64,000 nt of DNA, taken from Dyella lipolytica. GTDB taxonomy: Bacteria; Pseudomonadota; Gammaproteobacteria; Xanthomonadales; Rhodanobacteraceae. Made by a program: the position numbers and the translations under genes. Under the pieces are notes generated by a model. The model worked only from the letters and a program-made list of their open reading frames with translations, did not search any database and had not been told where the DNA came from. Shown here in pieces: positions 7,250-16,914 of this stretch (positions within the stretch are counted from its first letter, which is position 1; each line of letters starts with the position of its first letter). The DNA lies in assembly GCF_030160075.1 (NCBI RefSeq), contig NZ_BSNQ01000009.1:616295-680294 (forward strand), read 5' to 3'.

Positions 7250-7984
7250 TTATTTCTTGCCCACTTCGGTCCATTTGGACGGATCGTAACCGCCGACTTC
7301 GAACACCAGCGTTAGCTTGCCGCCATCCTGCATTTCCGCATCGATGGTGAGGCGTTTGGCTTTTTCCATGGTCGTGATGAAAGACTTGTCATCGCGGATG
7401 AAAATGGCGGGTTCGCCGGTCGTGGGCAGGAAAGCGCGCAGCGGATGCGGCTTGCCGTCGAACTGCGCCTGCAGCACGCAGTTGCCCTTGCAGACAAAGC
7501 CGTGACCGTTACCGAACATAAAGACGCTTTGTCCCCATTTGGTATGGCGGCGCAGCACCAGTCGCACGACACGATCGCCCGACGGGAATTTGCTAAACAG
7601 GCTGGCCGTGGATTGCGTGCCGCCTTCCATCGGGCCTACCTGGTACGTCCATAGCGCCGCGAGGCGCTGCTTTTCGCTGGTCTCTTTCCAGCGCTGCTCC
7701 ACGTCGGGCAGCGTCTGCTGCACTTCCTTGGCCGCATCGGAATTCGGGAATTGCTTGACGATTTCCTCGCCGAGCTGGGAAGCCATGCCGTCGTTCTTCG
7801 CCTGCAGCATTTGGCGATAGCTTTGCAGCTGGCTATTGGCCTGGGCGGCCTCGGCCTGTGCCTGGGCCTTGGCGGCATCGGCCGGAGATGGCGTGTTCTG
7901 GTCCTGCGGGGAGCAGGCCGCTAGAGCCAGCAAGCCACACGCGGCGGCAACGACCATGGAGCGATGGAAGAGCGAACGAGTCAT
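7250..7984 (-). CDS. lipoprotein with Ala/Gln-rich helix and C-terminal beta domain
   Basis: A lipoprotein of about 244 residues with lipobox ALAAC then SPQDQNTPSP. Residues about 40-110 form a long Ala/Gln-rich helix likely to be a coiled coil (AKAQAQAEAAQANSQLQSYR), with text resembling tetratricopeptide scaffold segments (EEIVKQFPNSDAAKEVQ). The C-terminal half is a beta-rich domain with a CKGNC pair, probably a disulphide, and KRLTIDAEMQDGGKLTLVFE near the end. I use the ATG at 7984; a GTG three codons earlier is possible. I do not recognise a named family. It is upstream of the lipoprotein operon but separated by about 60 bases. Confidence 0.75.
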   Translation of the reverse strand: MTRSLFHRSMVVAAACGLLALAACSPQDQNTPSPADAAKAQAQAEAAQANSQLQSYRQMLQAKNDGMASQLGEEIVKQFPNSDAAKEVQQTLPDVEQRWKETSEKQRLAALWTYQVGPMEGGTQSTASLFSKFPSGDRVVRLVLRRHTKWGQSVFMFGNGHGFVCKGNCVLQAQFDGKPHPLRAFLPTTGEPAIFIRDDKSFITTMEKAKRLTIDAEMQDGGKLTLVFEVGGYDPSKWTEVGKK

Positions 7985-8047
7985 CGGCAGCACACCGGCA
8001 AGGGACAGACCATTAGCTTGGAACGAGCGATTGTCCGGTGCAACCGT

Positions 8048-8920
8048 TCAGACCGCCGCAGGCTGGCCGAAACGTTCGCGTAGGGCCGCGCGATAACGGC
8101 GGCTGCAGGGAATCTTGACGCCATCGCGCATCAGCAAACGCGCGTCTCCTGTATCCAGCGGTTCGATCTCCACCAGAAAATCCAGATTGGCGACGTAGCT
8201 GCGATGCACACGCACAAAACGCTGCGTGTCGAGCCGCGCCTCGATGCCCGCCATGGTGGCGCGCAAGGGATAGTCGCGACCGCGCACATGAAGATTGACG
8301 TAGTTGCCCGAAGCCTGCAGCCACTCGATCTCGCGTGCCGCCAGCAGGAATTCCTTGCCCAGCTTGCGCACCAGAAACCGCTCGGGTTGCTCCACGGATT
8401 CCAGCGGCGGACCGACATCCGGCTCGGCGAGCAAGCGTGCTTCGCCCTGGAAGCGCATCACCCAAAGGCGATAAAGGCCGATTCCCGCCAACATCCAGAA
8501 ATAGGTGCGCACATCTTTGAGATATTCGTAGCCGAAGTGGGACCACCAGAGGCCGTCATCGTAGTGCTGACCGACCACCGCATAGGCGAGCTTGCGCAAA
8601 GCCACCATGCCACCCACATGAATCACACTGAACGCCACACTGAAAGCCAGGTGCCGTGGCAGGTTGTTCTGCCATGTCTCGAACCGGATGGGCCATCGCC
8701 GCGACGCCGCGATTAGCGCCGGGACCAAGGCCAACATCACGATAGCGCTGCTCGACTCCCACACCCAGGGTTGCCAGGCTGGAAAGTTGGGATGATCCAT
8801 CACGGAAATGATGGCATTGAAGACGGTGTTGACGACAAAGAGCACCGGCCAGAAGCCGATCTCGAACGACCGGCGCCAGCGCTGGAAGCTTTCAAAACTG
8901 AAACCGCGGTTGATCCCCAT
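8048..8920 (-). CDS. membrane-bound LytTR transcription regulator
   Basis: A 290-residue regulator with about four transmembrane helices in its first 165 residues and a LytTR DNA-binding domain at about 183-285. The LytTR hallmarks are present: EIEWLQASGNYVNLHV, a basic RATMAGIEARL helix, FVRVHRSYVANLDFL, and the final strand block KIPCSRRYRAALRERF. No receiver domain is found, so it is a one-component membrane regulator rather than a response regulator. Such proteins usually act on neighbouring promoters; the nearest are the MFS exporter (divergent, 9028) and the lipoprotein downstream. The signal it senses cannot be told from sequence. Confidence 0.85.
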   Translation of the reverse strand: MGINRGFSFESFQRWRRSFEIGFWPVLFVVNTVFNAIISVMDHPNFPAWQPWVWESSSAIVMLALVPALIAASRRWPIRFETWQNNLPRHLAFSVAFSVIHVGGMVALRKLAYAVVGQHYDDGLWWSHFGYEYLKDVRTYFWMLAGIGLYRLWVMRFQGEARLLAEPDVGPPLESVEQPERFLVRKLGKEFLLAAREIEWLQASGNYVNLHVRGRDYPLRATMAGIEARLDTQRFVRVHRSYVANLDFLVEIEPLDTGDARLLMRDGVKIPCSRRYRAALRERFGQPAAV

Positions 8921-9027
8921 GGCGGAATTCTACATAGCCGCCTTTCCCCTTGGACCCGTCATGTTGCCAACGGCTTTGCTTGGCGGCGGCACGCACCGAT
9001 AATGCGGCCTCAAGACAAGGATTACTG

Positions 9028-10299
9028 ATGTCGTCATCCCCCTCGCAGGGTTCGGCAGATTCACTGTTCCAGCATCGCGCCTACGTCGCGTTTTGGTGCG
9101 CCCGCACCGCTTCCAGCTTCGGTTTCCAAATGTTGTCGGTGGCGGTGGGCTGGCAAATCTACGCCATAACCGGTCGCGCCTTCGATCTTGGCCTGATCGG
9201 ACTGGTGCAATTTTTTCCGTCGGTATTGCTGGCGTTACCGGCGGGTCATCTCGCGGACCAGTTCGATCGACGCCGCATCGTATTGATGGGGCAGATCGTC
9301 GAATGGGTGGCGATCGTGCTGCTGGCGACGCTGACGCTGCTGCACGCCATCAATGAGGTGGGCATTCTGCTGCTGATTTTTACGATCAGCGTGGCGAAAG
9401 CATTCGAATCGCCCTCGATGCAATCGATGGTGCCCGCGCTGGTGCCGCCTGCCCTACTGCCGCGCGCCATGGCGGTGAACGGTTCGGCGATGCAAGCGGC
9501 GATGATCATGGGTCCTGCGCTGGGTGGCTTTCTTTATGTCGCGGGGCCGGGCGTGGTGTATGCGGTGTCGGCCGTGCTGTACCTGATCGCCGCCACCATG
9601 GTGTCCCAGCTGCGTTACGAGCAGACACCGCCAAAACGCGAACCCGCTACGCTCAAGACACTGTTCGCCGGTGTGCATTTCATCCGCGAACGCAAGGACG
9701 TGCTCGGCGTGATTTCGCTGGACCTTTTTGCGGTGTTGCTGGGTGGCGCAACGGCTTTGCTGCCGATCTTCGCCAAGGATGTGTTGCACACCGGGCCGTG
9801 GGGTCTTGGTCTGTTGCGCGCGGCACCGGCGGTGGGTGCGTTGCTGATGTCGTTCTGGCTAGCGCACAACAGCATGGAGCGGCGCGTGGGCAAGATCATG
9901 TTCGCTTCAGTCGCTGGCTTTGGCGTAGCGACGCTGGTGTTCGCCCTGTCGAAGGTGCTGTGGCTGTCGCTGCTTGCGCTGTTTGTGCTGGGCGCGTTCG
10001 ATATGGTCAGCATGGTGATCCGCGGTTCGCTGGTTCAACTCGATACGCCCGATGCGATGCGCGGCCGTGTCAGCGCGGTCAATGCGATCTTTATCAATAC
10101 CTCCAATCAGCTGGGCGAGTTCGAGTCGGGCATGGTTGCCGCGTGGCTGGGGGCCGTTGGATCGGCGGTCGTCGGTGGCATCGGCACATTGGTCGTCGTC
10201 GGTTTATGGATGTGGATGTTTCCAGGTCTGCGCCGTCGTCAGCGCTTGCATATGGAGCAGGCGACGCAGGATCAGGAAGCATCGGCGCAAACTATTTGA
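9028..10299 (+). CDS. MFS transporter, EntS/MFS_3-like
   Basis: A 423-residue major facilitator with about twelve transmembrane helices. After a short polar start (MSSSPSQ) come AYVAFWCARTASSFGFQML and the loop motif GHLADQFDRRRIVLMGQ between helices 2 and 3, the family signature. It resembles the MFS_3/EntS group of exporters, some of which move siderophores. The start at 9028 is supported by AAGGA nine bases upstream, rather than the longer frame from 8950. It diverges from the LytTR regulator gene, 107 bases away, and is followed closely by a glutathione transferase gene, so the pair may handle a toxic compound. Substrate unknown. Confidence 0.85.
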   Translation: MSSSPSQGSADSLFQHRAYVAFWCARTASSFGFQMLSVAVGWQIYAITGRAFDLGLIGLVQFFPSVLLALPAGHLADQFDRRRIVLMGQIVEWVAIVLLATLTLLHAINEVGILLLIFTISVAKAFESPSMQSMVPALVPPALLPRAMAVNGSAMQAAMIMGPALGGFLYVAGPGVVYAVSAVLYLIAATMVSQLRYEQTPPKREPATLKTLFAGVHFIRERKDVLGVISLDLFAVLLGGATALLPIFAKDVLHTGPWGLGLLRAAPAVGALLMSFWLAHNSMERRVGKIMFASVAGFGVATLVFALSKVLWLSLLALFVLGAFDMVSMVIRGSLVQLDTPDAMRGRVSAVNAIFINTSNQLGEFESGMVAAWLGAVGSAVVGGIGTLVVVGLWMWMFPGLRRRQRLHMEQATQDQEASAQTI

Positions 10300-10324
10300 A
10301 GCGATCAAGGAAGCGGATTAGCCC

Positions 10325-10990
10325 ATGATTACCGTTCATCACCTCAACAATTCGCGCTCGCAGCGCGTTCTTTGGCTGCTGGAAGAACTGGGTCTGCCGT
10401 ATGAGATCAAACGCTACCAGCGCGATCCGAAAACCATGTTGGCTCCGCCCGAGCTGCGCGCGGTACACCCGTTGGGCAAATCGCCGGTTATCACTGACGG
10501 CGAACTCACGCTGGCCGAATCGGGCGCGATCATCGAATACCTGGCCGACCGTTATGGCGCGGGCCGCTTGATTCCCGCGCCAGGCTCGACTGCACGACTG
10601 CGCTGCAATTACTGGCTGCATTACGCCGAAGGTTCGGCCATGCCGCCGCTGTTGCTGAAGTTGGTGTTTCGGCGCGTCGAAGCCGCTCCCCTACCGTTTT
10701 TCGCGCGCCCGGTGGCGAAAGGCATTGCCGGCAAGGTGCAGCAGAGTTTCGTCGATCCGCAGATTGGCTTGCATCTCTCCTACATGGAAGGAGAGTTGGC
10801 CAAGGCGGACTGGTTTGGCGGGGTAGATTTCAGCGCCGCCGACGTCGCCATGAGTTTTCCCCTGGAAGCAGCAACGGCTCGCGGCGGCCTGGATGACCGC
10901 TATCCGCGCCTGCAGGCATTTTTGCAGCGCATTCACGCGCGCCCGGCCTATCAGCGCGCACTTGAACGCGGCGGCGACTACCATCTCTGA
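10325..10990 (+). CDS. glutathione S-transferase family protein
   Basis: A 221-residue GST with an N-terminal thioredoxin-like domain (about 1-80) and a C-terminal helical domain. The N-terminus ITVHHLNNSRSQRVLWLLEE has the catalytic-region Ser of beta/theta-like classes (S10 or S12), and the glutathione-binding text HPLGKSPVITDGELTLAESGAIIEYL is complete. The C-terminal WFGGVDFSAADVAMSFPLE contains the N-capping box Ser/Asp. It begins 25 bases after the MFS gene and probably shares its transcript. The likely role is conjugation or reduction of electrophiles with glutathione; gshA, which supplies glutathione, lies elsewhere in this window. Confidence 0.9.
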   Translation: MITVHHLNNSRSQRVLWLLEELGLPYEIKRYQRDPKTMLAPPELRAVHPLGKSPVITDGELTLAESGAIIEYLADRYGAGRLIPAPGSTARLRCNYWLHYAEGSAMPPLLLKLVFRRVEAAPLPFFARPVAKGIAGKVQQSFVDPQIGLHLSYMEGELAKADWFGGVDFSAADVAMSFPLEAATARGGLDDRYPRLQAFLQRIHARPAYQRALERGGDYHL

Positions 10991-11078
10991 CTAGCTGAAC
11001 CACAGCGCCGCCGGTTAACGCTGCGCTCACGTCACCACTGGCAATTTCATCTTTCTGGACAGCGGCGGAGTACACACC

Positions 11079-11396
11079 ATGAGCAGGCAAGCTGATATCG
11101 AACGTCGACTCGACAACCTTGGTAGCCGCGTGCGGCAGTATTCCGACGGCGCGGCGGATACCGCCGATAGTCTTTTGGCCCGCGGACGGCGCGCCGTTGG
11201 CCGCTTCAATGGCCGCGATGCGGGCAAACGACTCAGCCGTGCAGCGGAGGATTTCGCAGACGAGGCGAATTATCAGTACCGTCGCCTGCGCCGGCAGGTG
11301 AATCGTCATCCAGCCGCCACGGTGGCGATCGTGGCGGGCACCATTGGCGCTTTCCTACTGCTGCGTCGCGTGTTTCGCAGCGATGATGAGGATTGA
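11079..11396 (+). CDS. small membrane-anchored protein, DUF883/ElaB-like
   Basis: A 105-residue protein with a long amphipathic charged N-terminal helix (MSRQADIERRLDNLGSRV, and RLSRAAEDFADEANYQYRRL near 52-70) and one hydrophobic segment near the C-terminus (TVAIVAGTIGAFLLLRRVF). The layout matches ElaB/YqjD (DUF883) proteins, which are tail-anchored inner-membrane proteins that bind ribosomes or DNA in stationary phase. The similarity is in architecture, not in a clear motif, so the family call is tentative. It is followed by a strong terminator shared with the convergent aceE gene. Confidence 0.65.
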   Translation: MSRQADIERRLDNLGSRVRQYSDGAADTADSLLARGRRAVGRFNGRDAGKRLSRAAEDFADEANYQYRRLRRQVNRHPAATVAIVAGTIGAFLLLRRVFRSDDED

Positions 11397-11425
11397 TCCG
11401 GTCGGCGCCGACATATCGACTCGAT

Positions 11426-11459
11426 AAAAAGAAACCCGCCGAATGGCGGGTTTCTTTTT
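11426..11459. terminator. bidirectional terminator between 11079-11396 and aceE
   Basis: A 15-bp inverted repeat with arms AAAAAGAAACCCGCC (11426-11440) and GGCGGGTTTCTTTTT (11445-11459) and a GAAT loop. A-rich and T-rich ends on both sides give U-tracts in both directions, as expected between convergent genes. Confidence 0.92.
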
Positions 11460-11468
11460 GGGTGACGA

Positions 11469-14162
11469 TCAAACGGTTTGCGGGTTCGGCTTGTCCGGAT
11501 CGAGCTTGTACTCGCGGATGGCGCGCGCCACGTCTTTGGCATTGACCTTGCCGTCTTTCGCCAAGGCGGCGAGTGCGGCGTGTGCGATCCAGTAACGATC
11601 CACTTCGAAGAAACCGCGCAGATGTTCGCGCGTATCCGAGCGGCCAAAGCCATCGGTGCCGAGCACGGTGTAACGCATGCCATCGGGCATGAAGGCGCGG
11701 ACCTGATCGGCAAACTCACGCACATAGTCGGTAGCGGCAATCGCCGGACCCTGGCGGCCCTGCAGCAAACCGGTGACATACGGCACGCGTTGTGTGCTTT
11801 CCGGATGCAGGCGGTTCCACCGTTCGGCATCGAAGCCATCGCGACGCAGTTCGATGAAGCTCGGCACGGACCAGATATCGGCCGTAACGCCGAAGTCCTT
11901 TTCCAGCAACTCGGCGGCCGCGATCACTTCGCGCAGGATGGTGCCCGAACCAAGCAACTGCACGCGGGTTTCGCCCTTTTTCGGCTTGCCGCCATCCTTG
12001 AACAGGTACATGCCCTTGACGATGCCCTCTTCCACGCCTTGCGGCAGGTCGGGGTGGGCATAGTTCTCGTTCATCACTGTTAGGTAGTAGTAGACGTCTT
12101 CCTGATCTTCGAGCATGCGGCGCACGCCATCCTGCATGATCACCGCAACTTCGTAGGAGAAGGTCGGGTCATACGCGCGCACGTTCGGGATCGAGCCGGC
12201 CATCAGATGCGAATGGCCGTCTTCGTGCTGCAAGCCTTCGCCATTGAGCGTGGTGCGGCCCGCGGTGCCGCCGATGAGGAAGCCGCGCGAACGCATATCG
12301 CCTGCGGCCCAGGCCAAGTCGCCGATGCGCTGGAAGCCGAACATCGAGTAGTAGATGAAGAACGGCAGCATCGGTTGGTTGCTGACGCTGTAGCTGGTGG
12401 CTGCCGCCATCCATGCGGCCATGCCGCCAGCTTCGGAAATACCTTCCTGCAGCACCTGGCCTTTCTGGTCTTCGCGGTAGTAGAGCAGCTGATCGGCGTC
12501 CTGCGGGCGATATTTCTGGCCGAACGGCGCGTAGATGCCGATCTGGCGGAACATGCCTTCCATGCCGAAGGTGCGTGCTTCATCGGCAACGATCGGGACC
12601 ACGCGCGGACCGATCGTTTTGTCGCGCAGCAACAGGTTCATGCCGCGCACCAGTGCCATGGTGGTGGAGATCTCGCGATCGCCGGTGCCCTTGGTGATCT
12701 GCTCGAACGCTGCCAGATCCGGCGCCTTGATCTTTACATCGGTGTGGCGGCGACGCTGCGGCAGGAAGCCGCCAAGCGCCTTGCGGCGCTCGAGCATGTA
12801 CTGCACCTCCGGCGAATCCTTGCCCGGGTGGTAATACGGCACGTCTTTGAGCTTGTCGTCCGGCACCGGAATGTTGAAGCGGTCGCGGAAGTGGCGCACG
12901 GCTTCGTCGTCCAGCTTCTTCTGCTGGTGCGTGGGGTTCTGCGACTCGCCGGCCGCACCCATGCCGTAACCCTTCACGGTCTTGGCGAGGATCACCGTGG
13001 GCATGCCCTTGGTGTTCACTGCCTGGTGATAGGCCGCATAAACCTTGTGCGGGTCGTGACCGCCACGATTGAGGCGCCAGATGTCGTCGTCACTCAAGTT
13101 GGCGACCATCTCGCGCGTCTCCGGATACTTGCCGAAGAAATGCTCGCGCGTGTACGCGCCGCCGAAGGCCTTGCACGCCTGATACTCGCCGTCGACGGTT
13201 TCCATCATCAGCTTGCGCAGCACGCCCTTGGTGTCGCGGGCGAGGAGCGGATCCCAGTAACTGCCCCACACCACCTTGAGTGCGTTCCAGCCGGCGCCAC
13301 GGAACACGCCTTCCAGTTCCTGGATGATCTTGCCGTTGCCGCGCACCGGGCCATCGAGGCGCTGCAGGTTGCAGTTGATGACGAAGATCAGGTTGTCCAG
13401 GCCTTCGCGGCCGGCCAGCGCGATGGCACCGAGCGATTCGGGCTCATCGGTTTCGCCGTCGCCCATGAAGCACCAGATCTTTCGATCGGACTTCGGAATG
13501 AGACCGCGGTGCTCCAAATACTTCCAGAACTGCGCCTGATAGATCGCCTGGATCGGACCCAGCCCCATCGACACCGTCGGCACCTGCCAGTAATCCGGCA
13601 TCAACCAGGGATGCGGGTACGACGACAGGCCGCGGCCATGGCCGGCGACTTCCATGCGGAACAGATCGAGCTGGTCTTCGCCGACGCGGCCTTCGAGGAA
13701 CGAACGCGCATAAATGCCAGGGCTGGAATGGCCCTGATGGAACACCAGGTCGCCCGGATGATCGGCACTGGGTGCGCGCCAGAAATGATTGAAGCCCACG
13801 TCGTACAGCGTCGCCGCCGAAGAAAAACTGGCGATATGGCCGCCCAGTTCGCCGGGCTTGCGGTTGGCGCGCACCACCATCGCCATCGCGTTCCAGCGGA
13901 TCAGGGTACGGATGCGCCATTCCATCGCGCCATCACCCGGACATTTGGCCTCGAGGTGCGGCGGAATGGTATTGACGTATTCGGTGGTGGGGTCGAACGG
14001 GAGATAGCCACCGGAACGGCGCGTCGAGTCGACCAGTCGCTCCAGCAGGAAATGCGCGCGCTCCGTGCCTTCGCGATTGATGACGGCGCTGAGCGATTCG
14101 ACCCATTCCTGGGTTTCGGTAGGGTCGAGGTCCTGGTGGAGGATGTCGTCGAGCTGATCCAT
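11469..14162 (-). CDS. aceE: pyruvate dehydrogenase E1 component (homodimeric)
   Basis: An 897-residue thiamine-diphosphate enzyme that decarboxylates pyruvate and passes the acetyl group to the lipoyl E2 subunit. The length matches gammaproteobacterial AceE (about 887). The N-terminus (LDPTETQEWVESLSAVI) is family-typical, and the ThDP/Mg motif starts at GDGETDEPES (residues 234-243) and ends about 28 residues later with FVINCNLQRLDGP. The C-terminal half holds the transketolase-like domain (EARTFGMEG, FIYYSMFGFQR). The aceF and lpd genes are not adjacent, and the gene ends at a strong terminator, so aceE appears monocistronic here. A 284-base leader region lies upstream, between it and maeB. 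Confidence 0.98.
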   Translation of the reverse strand: MDQLDDILHQDLDPTETQEWVESLSAVINREGTERAHFLLERLVDSTRRSGGYLPFDPTTEYVNTIPPHLEAKCPGDGAMEWRIRTLIRWNAMAMVVRANRKPGELGGHIASFSSAATLYDVGFNHFWRAPSADHPGDLVFHQGHSSPGIYARSFLEGRVGEDQLDLFRMEVAGHGRGLSSYPHPWLMPDYWQVPTVSMGLGPIQAIYQAQFWKYLEHRGLIPKSDRKIWCFMGDGETDEPESLGAIALAGREGLDNLIFVINCNLQRLDGPVRGNGKIIQELEGVFRGAGWNALKVVWGSYWDPLLARDTKGVLRKLMMETVDGEYQACKAFGGAYTREHFFGKYPETREMVANLSDDDIWRLNRGGHDPHKVYAAYHQAVNTKGMPTVILAKTVKGYGMGAAGESQNPTHQQKKLDDEAVRHFRDRFNIPVPDDKLKDVPYYHPGKDSPEVQYMLERRKALGGFLPQRRRHTDVKIKAPDLAAFEQITKGTGDREISTTMALVRGMNLLLRDKTIGPRVVPIVADEARTFGMEGMFRQIGIYAPFGQKYRPQDADQLLYYREDQKGQVLQEGISEAGGMAAWMAAATSYSVSNQPMLPFFIYYSMFGFQRIGDLAWAAGDMRSRGFLIGGTAGRTTLNGEGLQHEDGHSHLMAGSIPNVRAYDPTFSYEVAVIMQDGVRRMLEDQEDVYYYLTVMNENYAHPDLPQGVEEGIVKGMYLFKDGGKPKKGETRVQLLGSGTILREVIAAAELLEKDFGVTADIWSVPSFIELRRDGFDAERWNRLHPESTQRVPYVTGLLQGRQGPAIAATDYVREFADQVRAFMPDGMRYTVLGTDGFGRSDTREHLRGFFEVDRYWIAHAALAALAKDGKVNAKDVARAIREYKLDPDKPNPQTV

Positions 14163-14412
14163 GGAACGTCTCCGCGGCGCCGGGCGCCGACTTGCGTGGA
14201 TGCGCGTCGCTGGGGAGGGCGACGAAACCGTGGCATCGGTCCCGCGACGTTGGCCGGCACGGAACGGAACCGCGTGGCATGTTCGCCGCAGGGCGAGCTG
14301 AGTCTTCCGATTCTAGCTGCGGTGTGGCGATCCCGCCAATTGGAAAGGGTTTACATACGTATGCGCACGGGCAGCACTTCCGTCCCGCGGCGAAATACGG
14401 AAAAGCGGGCTA

Positions 14413-14439
14413 GGTGGGGTTCGCTTGGCTCACCCCACC
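14413..14439 (-). terminator. probable terminator of maeB
   Basis: An 8-bp stem GGTGGGGT (14413-14420) and ACCCCACC (14432-14439) with an 11-base loop. On the minus strand it follows the maeB stop by eight bases. The downstream tail (TAGCCCGCTTTTCC) is only weakly U-rich, so termination may be partial. The remaining spacer, 14163-14412, holds the aceE promoter and leader, with no further site I can assign apart from a short ATACGTAT palindrome near 14352. Confidence 0.55.
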
Positions 14440-14446
14440 CGACGCT

Positions 14447-16735
14447 TCAGCTGCGCTCGCTTTGCGCGGCGCGAATCTGCGCATCCACCGCCGCAATCGC
14501 GGTCATGTTCACCACACGGCGCACGGTGGAGGCCGGCGTCAGAATGTGCGCCGGCTTGTCCACGCCCATCAGGATCGGCCCAATAGCCACGCCATCGGTC
14601 ATCACCCGCACCATGTTGTAGGTGATGTTGGCGGCGTCGAGGTTGGGCATCACGTAGAGATTGGCGCGACCGCTGAGCGTGGTGCTGGGGAACATGCGCT
14701 GACGCATCGCCTCATCCCACGCGGTGTCGGCCTGCATTTCGCCGTCCATTTCGAGCTTGGGTGCGCGCGCTTTCAGAATCTTCCATACCTCGCGCATCTT
14801 CGCTGCGCTGGCATTCTCGTGACTGCCGTAGTTGGAGTGCGAGAGCAGCGCCACCTTCGGCTCGATACCGAACAGCTTGAGGCGATAACTGGCTTGCAGC
14901 GTCGCTTCGGCGATCTGTTCAGCGGTGGGATCGCACTGCACATGCGTGTCGAGGAAGAACCATGTGCCCTTATCGTTGATCACGCCGCTCAACGCCGACG
15001 TGCACTGCACGCCTGGGTCAAGCCCGAACACGCTGCGCAGATAACCGAGCTTCTTGTGGTAACGCCCGACCAGGCCGCAGATCAGCGCGTCTGCTTCACC
15101 ACGTTTGACCATGATCGCGGCGATCAGGGTGGGGCGCGAACGCACCAGGTTCTTCGCCGCCGACGGCGACACCCCGCGACGTTCGGTCAAGGAGTGATAA
15201 AGCTGCCAGTATTCGTTGAAGCGCGGATCGTCGTTGATATTGGTCAACTCGAAATCGATGCCCGCGCGCATACGCAAGCCCAGACGCTCGATGCGCGTTT
15301 GGATCACATCCGGACGACCGATCAGGATCGGATAGGCCAGTTTGTCATCGATCACCGTCTGCACTGCGCGCAGTACGGTTTCTTCCTCGCCTTCGGCGTA
15401 CACCACGCGCTTGCGGTCGGCACGCGCGCGTTCGTACACCGGCTTCATGATCAGACCGGTGCGATAAATAAATTGCGCGAGTTTTTCGAGATAGGCATCC
15501 ATGTCGGTGATCGGGCGTGTAGCGATGCCCGAGTCCATCGCAGCCTGCGCGACGGCAGGCGCAAGCATCACCAGCAAGCGTGGATCGAACGGACGCGGAA
15601 TCAAATACTCCGGACCGAAGGTCGGCGCTTCGCCGCCATAAGCAGCCGCCAGATCTCCGGCTTCCATCTGCGCTAGCGCAGCAATGGCGCGCACGCAGGC
15701 GAGCTTCATCGCTTCGTTGATGCCAGTGGCGCCTACATCCAGCGCACCGCGGAAAATGTAGGGAAAGCACAGCGCGTTGTTGACCTGGTTCGGGTAATCC
15801 GAACGACCGGTGGCGATGATGCAGTCCGGTCGGACCTTCTTGGCGTCTTCCGGCAAGATCTCCGGATTCGGGTTGGCCAGCGCCAGAATGATCGGCTGCC
15901 TGGCCATCGTGGCGACCATCTCCGGCTTCAGCACGCCACCGGCGGACAAGCCCAAGAAGATATCCGCACCATTGACGATCTCGGCCAGCGTGCGAGCTTT
16001 GGTGTCGCGCGCATAGCGCTGCTTGTCCGGATCCATATGATCGCGGCCGGTGTACAGCACACCTTCGCGGTCATAGGCGAGGATGTTCTCCGGCTTCAGG
16101 CCCAGCGCCACCAGCATATCCAGGCAAGCGATGCCCGCTGCACCGGCGCCAGCAGTGGCCAGCTTCACTTCTTCGATCTTTTTGCCGACCACTTGCAGCG
16201 CGTTGATGACGGCGGCGCCGACGATGATGGCAGTGCCATGCTGATCGTCGTGGAAAACCGGGATTTTCATCCGCTCGCGCAGCTTGCGCTCGACGATGAA
16301 GCACTCCGGCGCCTTGATGTCTTCCAGATTGATGCCGCCGAAAGTGGGTTCCATCGAGGCGATGATGTCGACCAGCTTGTCCGGATCGCGTTCGTTGAGT
16401 TCGATGTCGAACACATCGATACCGGCGAATTTCTGGAACAGCACGCCCTTGCCTTCCATCACCGGCTTGCCGGCCAGCGGACCGATATCGCCCAGGCCCA
16501 GCACCGCCGTGCCATTGGTGATGACCGCGACTAGGTTGGAGCGCGCGGTGTACTCGCTGGCGCTGCTCGGATCTTCAACGATCGCCTCGCAGGCGTAGGC
16601 CACCCCGGGCGAATACGCCAGCGACAAATCGTGCTGGGTAAGCAGCGGCGTGGTCGGCGAGACCTTGATCTTGCCAGGGCGCGGAAGGCGGTGATATTCG
16701 AGAGCGGCTTGGCGGAAATCGTCAGAGTGGGCCAT
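14447..16735 (-). CDS. maeB: NADP-dependent malic enzyme with phosphotransacetylase-like domain
   Basis: A 762-residue MaeB-type protein converting malate to pyruvate, CO2 and NADPH. Residues about 1-430 form the malic domain: [35 protein letters not shown] (NAD(P) region and catalytic loop) and [11 protein letters not shown] near 160-170. Residues about 435-762 form the phosphate acetyltransferase-like C-terminal module, which binds acetyl-CoA for regulation in the E. coli protein rather than acting as an enzyme. Length is normal (E. coli 759). It is transcribed away from the QEGLA-motif gene region and ends at a hairpin before aceE; both genes sit at the pyruvate node. Confidence 0.96.
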   Translation of the reverse strand: MAHSDDFRQAALEYHRLPRPGKIKVSPTTPLLTQHDLSLAYSPGVAYACEAIVEDPSSASEYTARSNLVAVITNGTAVLGLGDIGPLAGKPVMEGKGVLFQKFAGIDVFDIELNERDPDKLVDIIASMEPTFGGINLEDIKAPECFIVERKLRERMKIPVFHDDQHGTAIIVGAAVINALQVVGKKIEEVKLATAGAGAAGIACLDMLVALGLKPENILAYDREGVLYTGRDHMDPDKQRYARDTKARTLAEIVNGADIFLGLSAGGVLKPEMVATMARQPIILALANPNPEILPEDAKKVRPDCIIATGRSDYPNQVNNALCFPYIFRGALDVGATGINEAMKLACVRAIAALAQMEAGDLAAAYGGEAPTFGPEYLIPRPFDPRLLVMLAPAVAQAAMDSGIATRPITDMDAYLEKLAQFIYRTGLIMKPVYERARADRKRVVYAEGEEETVLRAVQTVIDDKLAYPILIGRPDVIQTRIERLGLRMRAGIDFELTNINDDPRFNEYWQLYHSLTERRGVSPSAAKNLVRSRPTLIAAIMVKRGEADALICGLVGRYHKKLGYLRSVFGLDPGVQCTSALSGVINDKGTWFFLDTHVQCDPTAEQIAEATLQASYRLKLFGIEPKVALLSHSNYGSHENASAAKMREVWKILKARAPKLEMDGEMQADTAWDEAMRQRMFPSTTLSGRANLYVMPNLDAANITYNMVRVMTDGVAIGPILMGVDKPAHILTPASTVRRVVNMTAIAAVDAQIRAAQSERS

Positions 16736-16914
16736 CGGATGCTTTTAAAACAGACGGAAGTGGGAAAAGGGGCCGCCCTGGCGGCATCGGACCATGGTAG
16801 CACCCGGTCGGTTTTCTCATGACCGATGACACACGTAGATATTTGTCCCGTATGGCTTTGATTTACAGCGTACTAGCTCTCTGTCTCTGACCTTACGAGC
16901 AAGGGTCCTGGCAC

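Noticed and set aside
12207-14621. An 804-codon plus-strand open frame antisense to aceE
   Set aside because: It lies wholly across aceE and its leader in an opposing frame, is rich in His/Arg/Ala as expected for GC-rich shadows, and has no domain or ribosome site.
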